Below are positions 15,917 to 22,904 of a stretch of 64,000 nucleotides of DNA, in pieces. The notes under the pieces were generated by a model. The model did no database searches. It saw only the letters and a program-made list of their open reading frames with translations, and was not told the DNA's origin. Source of the DNA: Pseudobdellovibrionaceae bacterium (GTDB taxonomy: Bacteria; Bdellovibrionota; Bdellovibrionia; Bdellovibrionales; UBA1609). The stretch is from NCBI GenBank assembly GCA_023898385.1, contig CP060220.1, forward strand, positions 3,162,001 through 3,226,000. The letters run 5' to 3'. Made by a program: the position numbers and the translations under genes. Positions within the stretch are counted from its first letter, which is position 1; each line of letters opens with the position of its first letter.

Positions 15917-17344
15917 GTGTATTTCAGCGGTAAAATAACCTATTCAGTCACTCAATATCTTCTGAAAAATGGCATCGACGCAGAAGAGCTGCAGGATATT
16001 GGTGATGTCCCCGTTGAACTCAGCCGTGACCCCACCTGTTGGCTAGAAGCCCCAAAAGTGGAAGAGTTTTTACAACTCATTGATAGTGAATTTTCTCAAA
16101 GATTTCCAAGTATCAATATTGTCGAGGCCGCGGGGCATGCAGCAGCGTCTCTTCGGGCGTGGGGTGTTCTCGATAGTGTTTTAAAGATGATGCAAAAACC
16201 AAATGAAATTTACTCGCAGCCGCAGAGGATCATCTCTTATTTTATATCGCCGGCGCCCCCCATTGCGAATCTCAGTCGAAGCGACAAATCTGTGGCATTT
16301 GATCTGCCCATGGCCGACACCGAATACCCGTACGTGTCCACCTATATTCGATCAGCCCTTGAGGCGCTGCCGACTTTCATGGGTCGGGATATGGCTCAAG
16401 GCACGTGGACCAAGACTCGGGTGACCATCAACTGGAGTCAAACTCAGAGCCAGTTGTTTTCGCTGGAAGATCGCGGTCAGAATATGAAGCCCGAGTTTTT
16501 GCAGGGCCTGCTGGCCAATTTAGAAGACACGCAAAAACAGCTGGAAGAAAAAAAGAAAGAGTTGTGTTTGCAGAAACAAGAAACCATTCAGTTGCTTGAA
16601 GAAAATGAGCGATTAAAAATGTCCCATCTGGCAGCTGTTTCGGAAACCGATGAGGTCAGAGAACGCCAATCAGAAGCTGTGTACTCCGCAGTTCAAGGGC
16701 CATTGCGTTCAGTGCAGCAGCAAGTGCACAAGCTCAGTGACTACGTGGCTCGTGCAGGGCAATTGGTCACACTATTGGTGGGCCAAAACCGCATGAACCC
16801 AGAGGTGCGAGAGGCCATGCGGCGTGTGGATTGGGAAATGATTCGCAGTGAGGCGCCCAAGGTTCTGCAAGAGACCTTGTCACAGATTGAGGCTGTAAAG
16901 GTGGCGGTGAAAGAGCCTATTCTGAGAGGTGACATAGAGCCTCGAAAGGAAGAAGACAAAGTTTCAACCAATTTAAATGCCCTTGTTGAGAAGGTGATCG
17001 CTGACGTTGGAACACAACGCAAAAATCAAATTAAGATTGATTCATTGCTGTTTTTAGATCGACCAGTGAGCGTGTTTCCAAAGCATATGGAGCAGGCTAT
17101 TTTTGAAGTGCTAAACCAGTCGATGAATACGCTGGCCGACGAGGGCCGAGTGCGCATCGTAACCCGCCCTAAAGGACAGAGAGCAGAAATTGAAATTTCA
17201 GACACAGGTGCTGGGCTAAAAAACAGCCAAGTAAAAAAGGCCTTGGGTCGCGCCGATACCATCGTGAAAATGCATCAAGGTAATTTGATGGTGCAAAGTC
17301 GGATCGGCGAGGGGTCAACGTTCGTTATTGATTTACCAATGTAG
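15917..17344 (+). CDS. Sensor-like protein with HATPase domain and no clear His box
   Basis: The 475-residue protein starts at a GTG. The N-terminal 175 residues form an unassigned globular domain. Residues about 195-240 are coiled coil (Leu/Glu/Lys/Gln rich). The region to about 330 is helical and could dimerise. The C-terminal 130 residues are a GHKL ATPase domain with EISDTGAGL and GEGSTFVIDLPM. I cannot find a convincing phospho-accepting H-box of the HExxN/P type before the ATPase domain. It may therefore be a diverged kinase, a phosphotransfer partner or a regulatory ATPase. The enolase gene starts 22 bp downstream, which is an unexpected neighbour. Confidence 0.75.
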   Translation: MYFSGKITYSVTQYLLKNGIDAEELQDIGDVPVELSRDPTCWLEAPKVEEFLQLIDSEFSQRFPSINIVEAAGHAAASLRAWGVLDSVLKMMQKPNEIYSQPQRIISYFISPAPPIANLSRSDKSVAFDLPMADTEYPYVSTYIRSALEALPTFMGRDMAQGTWTKTRVTINWSQTQSQLFSLEDRGQNMKPEFLQGLLANLEDTQKQLEEKKKELCLQKQETIQLLEENERLKMSHLAAVSETDEVRERQSEAVYSAVQGPLRSVQQQVHKLSDYVARAGQLVTLLVGQNRMNPEVREAMRRVDWEMIRSEAPKVLQETLSQIEAVKVAVKEPILRGDIEPRKEEDKVSTNLNALVEKVIADVGTQRKNQIKIDSLLFLDRPVSVFPKHMEQAIFEVLNQSMNTLADEGRVRIVTRPKGQRAEIEISDTGAGLKNSQVKKALGRADTIVKMHQGNLMVQSRIGEGSTFVIDLPM

Positions 17345-17366
17345 AAAAAGTGAAGGAGATTGTGTT

Positions 17367-18632
17367 GTGGCCAAAATCACAATGATTCGTGCGCGTGAAA
17401 TTTTAGATAGTCGTGGCAACCCTACCGTTGAGGTGGATCTATCTTTTGAATCCCAACCTTCTGTGCGTGCAGCCGTTCCATCAGGTGCATCAACGGGGGC
17501 TTATGAAGCTCATGAACTTCGAGACAACGACAGTAAACGCTATAAAGGCAAAGGCGTTTTAACCGCAGTACACAACATAAGTGAAAAGCTGGCTTCTGCC
17601 CTAGTGGGAAAAAGCTTTTCAAGGCAATCAGAACTAGATGCGGCTTTGATTGAATTGGATGGTACAGAGAACAAGTCGAATCTGGGCGCGAATGCTCTAT
17701 TAGGCATATCGATGGCCTTCACAAAAGCGCTGGCGCAAACCAATGACCAGTGGGTTTACGAATCATTGCGCACGGCTGACGAATTTAAGTTACCCGTTCC
17801 GCTTATGAATATTCTCAATGGCGGGGCTCATGCGAATAACGGCCTTGATGTGCAAGAGTTTATGATTGCACCTGTCCGTGGTGCGAGCTTTCGAGAAGCT
17901 TTGCGTGCGGGAAGCGAAATATTTCACACATTAAAAAGCCTTTTGAACTCAAAAGGTCTATCCACAGCGGTGGGTGATGAAGGTGGTTTTGCGCCAGTCC
18001 TATCGAGCAATAAAGAGGCCCTCGACCTCATCATGCAGGCTATTGAAAAAGCGGGATACCGGCCGGGGGAAGATGTTCGTTTGGCTCTAGACGTAGCGGC
18101 CACCGAACTCTTTAAAGATGAAAAATACGATTGGGAGGGCGAAAGGCTTACAGGTAAGGAACTCTCTGATGTTTATGCGGAGTGGGCCCGAAACTATCCC
18201 ATTGCCAGCATAGAAGATGGATTTTCTGAAGACGATTGGGAGAGCTGGAAATCAATGACCGCCTCCCACGGTCAGAGCTTACAGTTGGTGGGAGACGACC
18301 TGTTCGTTACAAACCCCAAGCGACTAAAAAAGGGAATCGACGAAAAAGCAGCCAACGCGCTTTTGGTAAAGGTGAATCAAATCGGCACAATCACCGAAAC
18401 GCAAAAAGCAGTCTCATTGGCATCGAGCCATGGCTTTCACACTGTAATGAGCCACAGAAGTGGAGAAACAGAAGATACGTTGATTGCAGATTTGGCGGTG
18501 GCTCTGAATTGCCAACAAATCAAGACGGGCAGCCTCTGTCGAGGCGAGCGAATAGCCAAATACAATCAACTTTTGCGCATCGAAGAACGGCTCAAAGGTC
18601 ACTCCGAATTCTGGGGAAAGCAGGCCTTTTAA
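17367..18632 (+). CDS. eno: Enolase
   Basis: Converts 2-phosphoglycerate to phosphoenolpyruvate in glycolysis. The GTG at 17367 has AAGGAG eight bases upstream and gives the standard MAKITMIRAREIL N terminus (421 residues), so longer in-frame starts are rejected. Family motifs are present: DSRGNPTVEV, PSGASTGAYEA, GDEGGFAP, SIEDGFSEDDW, GDDLFVTN, the catalytic-lysine LVKVNQIGT and SHRSGETEDTLIADLAVAL. A hairpin terminator overlaps the stop codon. In many bacteria enolase also takes part in the RNA degradosome. No RNase E is seen here. Confidence 0.97.
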   Translation: MAKITMIRAREILDSRGNPTVEVDLSFESQPSVRAAVPSGASTGAYEAHELRDNDSKRYKGKGVLTAVHNISEKLASALVGKSFSRQSELDAALIELDGTENKSNLGANALLGISMAFTKALAQTNDQWVYESLRTADEFKLPVPLMNILNGGAHANNGLDVQEFMIAPVRGASFREALRAGSEIFHTLKSLLNSKGLSTAVGDEGGFAPVLSSNKEALDLIMQAIEKAGYRPGEDVRLALDVAATELFKDEKYDWEGERLTGKELSDVYAEWARNYPIASIEDGFSEDDWESWKSMTASHGQSLQLVGDDLFVTNPKRLKKGIDEKAANALLVKVNQIGTITETQKAVSLASSHGFHTVMSHRSGETEDTLIADLAVALNCQQIKTGSLCRGERIAKYNQLLRIEERLKGHSEFWGKQAF

Positions 18633-18644
18633 AGGCATGCTTTT
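18617..18644 (+). terminator. Likely eno terminator
   Basis: The palindrome AAAGCA...TGCTTT encloses a second pairing of CCTTT with AAAGG and is followed by a short T run. It spans the eno stop codon. The U-tract is only four bases, so efficiency is uncertain. Confidence 0.4.
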
Positions 18645-18966
18645 CAGACGCCGGCCAACAAACCTCGTGTAGCATTTTTAGAGTCCCTATATTTTAGAAC
18701 CCAAATTTTTCATAGCCATGTCTGGTCGGTGTGTTATGGCGTTTTTGACAGCAAGTGAAATTTTACGCAATATCAATAGACTTTCATTGGCTATGTAATA
18801 GCGACGATTACAGTAGAGCCCCCCTCAAAAAGTCTCACTGAGGTATATTGCATTTTAGTGAAGGAATTGGAGAAACAGCTTGTTATAAATTGCCAAGCCT
18901 AGAACTACCAAGCCCAGGGTAAGAGGTTATTGAAATAAAGACTCTTGATTTGTAGCTACAAATGAG
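18645..18966. other. Intergenic region before the BrnT/BrnA-like pair
   Basis: No ORF, hairpin or repeat that I can support is present. The final 60 bp are AT-rich and probably carry the toxin-antitoxin promoter. Confidence 0.35.
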
Positions 18967-19239
18967 GTGCACTTAGTCACGACTGGGCTTCGTGGCAAAC
19001 GCTGGTATTTCTTCGTATTGGATGATGACAACGAATTTCACCTTTCAGAGCATGGTGTTCGTTTCTGGGAGGCTGAGGAGGTGTTTTTTAACCCTTACGT
19101 CATTACTCCGAATAAAAAGAAACACGGGCCCAATCGGTATAGAATTGACGGTAAAACCAATGGTGGACGAAGGCTCAGACTTATATTCGAGGACTTGGGT
19201 TCTTCTACGGCCCGAATAATTACTGGATGGGACTTATGA
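18967..19239 (+). CDS. BrnT-like toxin (DUF497)
   Basis: A 90-residue basic protein, first of an overlapping two-gene unit. The central pattern FHLSEHGVRFWEAEEVF, then NPYVITPNKKKHGPNRY, then LRLIFEDLGSSTARIITGW follows the BrnT/DUF497 family. That family comprises ribonuclease toxins with a RelE-like fold paired with BrnA antitoxins. The start is a GTG preceded by a poor ribosome site, and the true start could be slightly later. The toxin gene comes first and its end overlaps the antitoxin start by 4 bp, as is usual for brnTA. Toxic activity is inferred from family only. Confidence 0.7.
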   Translation: MHLVTTGLRGKRWYFFVLDDDNEFHLSEHGVRFWEAEEVFFNPYVITPNKKKHGPNRYRIDGKTNGGRRLRLIFEDLGSSTARIITGWDL

Positions 19240-19487
19240 AAAAAGTGAAAAAGAAAAAGTCAACAAAACCCAAATCTTATAGGTATGACCCCAGCGAATG
19301 GGACGAGACAAAGTCTGTTGCTGTAACTCCTGAGCCTCGTATGAAATCGGGGGTTTCCACCAGTATTCGCTTGCCTAAGGAAATGGTGACAAACCTTAAG
19401 AAAGTGGCCAAGCGTAAAGGAGATGTCGGCTATCAAACTTTGTTAAAGATTTGGATTGCCGAGCGTCTAGAGAAAGAATCTGCCTAA
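19236..19487 (+). CDS. BrnA/CopG-like antitoxin
   Basis: The 83-residue protein starts at an ATG overlapping the toxin stop (ATGA), so the two are translationally coupled. The N-terminal 35 residues are rich in Lys and probably flexible, with a YRYDPSEWDE segment. The C-terminal part (TSIRLPKEMVTNLKKVAKRK, then GYQTLLKIWIAERLEKE) is a ribbon-helix-helix DNA-binding domain. It should neutralise the upstream toxin and repress the shared promoter. Confidence 0.75.
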   Translation: MKKVKKKKSTKPKSYRYDPSEWDETKSVAVTPEPRMKSGVSTSIRLPKEMVTNLKKVAKRKGDVGYQTLLKIWIAERLEKESA

Positions 19488-19719
19488 CCCGCTTCATTTG
19501 GGGTGAGAGCGGAAATGGCCAAACTGGACAGGCCGTATTTCTTGATGCTCCAGGAAATTGATTCACGGTCATCCGTATACCGGATGACCTGGTGGCGCAC
19601 CGTAGTCATATATTGAGCTGTGAATTGGCTGCGGACGAGGGTCAGTTTGCGGCAGCAGGCTCAAAATGAGATGGATTTGATGCCGACCAGTAGAGTAGCG
19701 CTCAAAATCGTAGTGGCGC

Positions 19720-21510
19720 CTAAAGTTGATTGTAGAGGTCGTCGATTTCTTTTTGGACTTTAGCCATTTGTGATGTCAGCTCGATGAGTTTCTGAGTGTC
19801 AGTGGGCGATAAAACCAAGACCTGGTTTTGAATGGCTTGAAGGTTTTCTTCGGCGGCTTCGATTTTTGACTCCAGGGCAGCTAGATTCTTGTTCGGTTTT
19901 GTTTCAGGTGCCTTTTTTGTTGGCTCCGATTTTTGGCTGTTTCTTTGAGAGGCTTTGGCTTGTTGGAGGTTTTCTTGCCAAACCATTTGTTGTTCGTGCC
20001 ACTGTTGCCATTGATCGAGTCCTACCATCGGAAGGATTATTTTTGCGCCGGTTTCATCGATGCCGAACGCCAGTATTTGATTGGTCATTTGGTCCAAGAA
20101 ATAGCGATCGTGAGTCACCAATATAATAGCGCCGTTAAAATCTTGCAGAACGTTTGACAGCGAGTCCAATGTGGCTATGTCAAGATCATTGGTGGGTTCA
20201 TCCAAAACCAGCAGATTAGCTCTGGTCAACATCACTCTTGCCAGCAATAGGCGGCTTTGCTCACCCCCAGAAAGTTTTCGCACCGGCGTGTCCATCTGTT
20301 GTTGATGAAATAAAAATCGCGACAAGTAACTTCGAGCATGAATCATATTGCCGGCGAATTCAACGTGATCACCCGTGGGACAAATTGTTTTGAACACGCT
20401 GAGTTCAGGATCAAGACTTTCCCGATTCTGTTCAAAGTAGGCCACTTCAAGTCGTTCGGCGTGAAAAACTGTGCCTGTGTCGGGTTCTTGTTCTTTCGTA
20501 AGAAGTTTTATCAGGGTGGATTTGCCGCAACCGTTGACGCCCATAAGGCCCACTCGGCTGCGGGGTCCGATCAGGCAATCCATTTTTGGAATAACCACTC
20601 GTCCGTCAAAGCTCTTTGAAATACCCTTCGCTTCAATCAATTTTTTTGGGTTTTTTTCTGTGGATTGAAAATGAAATCGAACTTGGCCACTGCTGTTTCT
20701 AGCAGCGATTTCGTCCACAGCTTCCGCCAAAGCATGTGTGGCCTCTTGACGAGCTTGTTGCTTAGTCTGGCGGGCCTTAGCTCCTCTGCGTAGCCATTCC
20801 GTTTCTCGTCTTAAAGTATTGCGCAGCTTTTGCTCCTGGGTTTGTTGCGCTGACAAGAGATCCTCTCGAGATTCTAAAAAATCAGCATAACTGCCGCGAA
20901 CGCTCAAAAGCCCCTCGGGGTGGCGACGGTCGATCTCAATAATTCGGTTGGCAATCTTTTGTAAGAACAGTCGATCGTGGGTGATTGTGACCGTGGCAAA
21001 AGGCGCTATTTCCAGCCACTCTTCGAGCCATAAGATGCTTTCTACGTCTAAATGGTTCGTGGGTTCATCGAGAAGGAGTAAGTCTGGTTGTTTCAAGAGT
21101 TCACGAGCCAGGGCTACTCGCTTCTTCCAACCGCCTGAGAGTTGGCCTATAGGCATTTCTTCGCCCCACTGAGTCAGGTCTAGCTTAGAGCAAAGTTCTT
21201 GGGTCCGAGACATCTCTTCCCAATCATAGGGATCTTCAGCTCCCTCCATAACAGTCGATTGAATGGTCGCGTCTGGTGAAAACTGCGGGACCTGTTCCAG
21301 GTACCCCACGCGCAATCCTTTTGTAAAGGTGAGTTGCCCATCATCGACGTTGATCTGGCCGGCCAGAACCTTCAGGAGGGTTGATTTGCCCGCTCCGTTG
21401 GGGCCGATCAGTCCGATGCGTTCGCCGCTCTCAATTGAAAAAGTGAGGTTTTCAAATAGCGGGCGCGCCGTGAAAGATTTGGTGATTCGGTGGGCGCCCA
21501 CAAGGATCAT
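19720..21510 (-). CDS. uup: ABC-F family ATPase, Uup type
   Basis: A 596-residue soluble ABC-F protein with two ATPase domains. The first has GPNGAGKST at about 37-45, LSGGWKKRVALAREL and LLLLDEPTNHLD. The second has GVNGCGKST at about 325-333, LSGGEQSRLLLARVM and LVLDEPTNDLD. A linker with EWLRRGAKARQTKQQAR and a charged C-terminal coiled coil (about 525-596) fit Uup, which binds DNA or branched structures and ribosomes. There are no membrane segments, so it is not a transporter. The 81-residue gene upstream on the same strand is 7 bp away and probably co-transcribed. Confidence 0.92.
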   Translation of the reverse strand: MILVGAHRITKSFTARPLFENLTFSIESGERIGLIGPNGAGKSTLLKVLAGQINVDDGQLTFTKGLRVGYLEQVPQFSPDATIQSTVMEGAEDPYDWEEMSRTQELCSKLDLTQWGEEMPIGQLSGGWKKRVALARELLKQPDLLLLDEPTNHLDVESILWLEEWLEIAPFATVTITHDRLFLQKIANRIIEIDRRHPEGLLSVRGSYADFLESREDLLSAQQTQEQKLRNTLRRETEWLRRGAKARQTKQQARQEATHALAEAVDEIAARNSSGQVRFHFQSTEKNPKKLIEAKGISKSFDGRVVIPKMDCLIGPRSRVGLMGVNGCGKSTLIKLLTKEQEPDTGTVFHAERLEVAYFEQNRESLDPELSVFKTICPTGDHVEFAGNMIHARSYLSRFLFHQQQMDTPVRKLSGGEQSRLLLARVMLTRANLLVLDEPTNDLDIATLDSLSNVLQDFNGAIILVTHDRYFLDQMTNQILAFGIDETGAKIILPMVGLDQWQQWHEQQMVWQENLQQAKASQRNSQKSEPTKKAPETKPNKNLAALESKIEAAEENLQAIQNQVLVLSPTDTQKLIELTSQMAKVQKEIDDLYNQL

Positions 21511-21517
21511 AAAAAAA

Positions 21518-21763
21518 TCAATCTTTTGTCTTTAAGCGATCATTGTTGTCTTCAATGAACGTTTTAATTTCATCAGAAATGCTCAAAAGTTTAAGCCATT
21601 GCTCTTTGTAGAGAGTCACAGGGAATCGGCCCATTCCGTAAACCGAAAGAGCACCTTTTTCACTCACTTTCATAGATAATGTTCCCCGGGGAGGCTTGGC
21701 GCTTTTTAAAGCGGCATTCTCAGCCTTTAGCCGTTCTAACTCAGCCTTTAGATCTTCAGACAT
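21518..21763 (-). CDS. Small conserved-looking protein, coiled-coil N terminus
   Basis: 81 residues, with ATG preceded by GAGGTGAA. Residues 2-20 form a short Leu/Glu/Lys coiled coil (EDLKAELERLKAENAALK). Residues 28-75 form a compact domain with VSEKGALSVYGMGRFPVTLY and EQWLKLLSISDEIKTFI. I recall similarly built small proteins in several phyla but cannot name a function. It is the first gene of a two-gene unit with uup. Confidence 0.75.
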   Translation of the reverse strand: MSEDLKAELERLKAENAALKSAKPPRGTLSMKVSEKGALSVYGMGRFPVTLYKEQWLKLLSISDEIKTFIEDNNDRLKTKD

Positions 21764-21980
21764 ATTTCACCTCAAAATAAGTTTTTTGCGACTATATCAC
21801 AGACTCGTATGGGGCACAGGTTTCCTTGGCCAATTTGTAGAGACTAATGGATAGCGACACATGACTCGTGGCAGCATCGACAAGGGTACACTGAAGCCCC
21901 CGGACTTGCCGAAGCTCCACGCCGCTCTATGCCAAACCTAAAAGGTACACTTTGCCGTAGGTCGCGCTATAATCGTCCCA

Positions 21981-22295
21981 ATGATTGTTTCTCCTTTTAA
22001 GCGGTTTTTTTCAGCCCTGAACGATCTGTTACATCACCCCTGGCGGGTTTTTTTCATCTGTTTAGCCTTTTTGTTTGTCAGCCTTGTCATAGAAGGCAGC
22101 CTCCTTCAATTGTGGCGATTGAATCGGGATGCCGAAGATATTGACCGTCGTATGCACCTCGTAAGGGAAGAAATTTCGCGATTAGATATGAAGATTGAAA
22201 AGGCCTCAGACCCCAGCTTTATCGAGCTTGAGGCTAGAGAGAGGTTTGATTTGGCCTCAGAAGGGGACCTCATTTTCGTTTTTTCAGAGCCATAA
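21981..22295 (+). CDS. FtsB/DivIC-like septum formation protein
   Basis: A 104-residue single-pass membrane protein. A short cytoplasmic N terminus precedes a hydrophobic helix (about 22-42, VFFICLAFLFVSLVIEG). A periplasmic coiled coil follows (about 48-80, with EDIDRRMHLVREEISRLD), then a short segment rich in acidic residues with ELEARERFDLASEGDLIFVF. This layout and the closing motif fit FtsB/DivIC, which bridges FtsL and FtsQ in the divisome. At 104 residues it has the usual length. The cold-shock gene begins shortly after its stop. Confidence 0.85.
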   Translation: MIVSPFKRFFSALNDLLHHPWRVFFICLAFLFVSLVIEGSLLQLWRLNRDAEDIDRRMHLVREEISRLDMKIEKASDPSFIELEARERFDLASEGDLIFVFSEP

Positions 22296-22329
22296 GATAA
22301 TGGCTTCTGTAATGGCCAAGGAGGGAACT

Positions 22330-22545
22330 ATGCACAATACCGGAAGAGTCATGTTTTTTGACCCGCAGCAGGGTTACGGCTTTATCGAGCACATCGATGG
22401 TCGCCAGGTCTATTTTCATTACACGGCCATCGCCAGAGAAGTGATAAATAAACATGTCTCATCGGGTATGAAGGTGTATTTTGACCTCCTTGAAACCACT
22501 TCTGGTTGGGAAGCGGCCAACGTTGTGGTATTCAACGGGTCGTAA
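22330..22545 (+). CDS. Cold-shock domain protein
   Basis: 71 residues from the ATG at 22330, preceded by AAGGAGGGAACT. Upstream in-frame starts are less likely because they would run into the FtsB-like gene. It is a single OB-fold with GRVMFFDPQQGYGFIEH as RNP1-like strand and QVYFHYTAIA as RNP2-like strand. The usual KWFN is replaced by MFFD, and the aromatic set is shifted but largely kept. It probably binds single-stranded RNA or DNA in the cytoplasm. Confidence 0.88.
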   Translation: MHNTGRVMFFDPQQGYGFIEHIDGRQVYFHYTAIAREVINKHVSSGMKVYFDLLETTSGWEAANVVVFNGS

Positions 22546-22579
22546 CAGGCCGGGTTGATCTTGGGGTGAGGAGTGAGAG

Positions 22580-22876
22580 ATGAATTGGTCGCCAGAAAAA
22601 ATTCGTGAGCTTCGACTGCGGTTGGGGTGGGATCTGTGTCAGTTTTCGCGCCGCCTTGGTGTTGATACTGAAATTGTGCGAAGCTGGGAACAGGGGGAAG
22701 AGCGCCCTTATAAAGAGTGCCTTCGCGAAATGAACCAATTGCATATGTATGCGGAGCAAAATTCGGAACACACCGCCTGTCAGCCTCTGGCAGATACGTT
22801 GATGCAAGAATACTCTTTGGATCAAATCACTATTTCCGAAGTGGTCAATAGCTCCTTAGACAACGATCCCACATAA
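22580..22876 (+). CDS. Helix-turn-helix protein (XRE-like)
   Basis: A 98-residue protein with GAGGAGTGAGAG just before the ATG. Residues 5-45 form an HTH of the Cro/CI type (EKIRELRLRLGWDLCQFSRRL, then VDTEIVRSWEQGEERP). The C-terminal half is acidic and unassigned. It is a probable DNA-binding regulator or a structural HTH protein. The polA gene follows 28 bp after its stop on the same strand, so the two may share a transcript. Confidence 0.75.
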   Translation: MNWSPEKIRELRLRLGWDLCQFSRRLGVDTEIVRSWEQGEERPYKECLREMNQLHMYAEQNSEHTACQPLADTLMQEYSLDQITISEVVNSSLDNDPT

Positions 22877-22904
22877 CATTTCATAAGCTACATATAAGGA
22901 TCAC

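Noticed and set aside
15917..17344. Standard histidine kinase
   Set aside because: GHKL domain present but no convincing H-box; kept as a HATPase-domain protein instead.
18236..18697. 153-residue ORF inside eno
   Set aside because: Frame shadow of the enolase gene.
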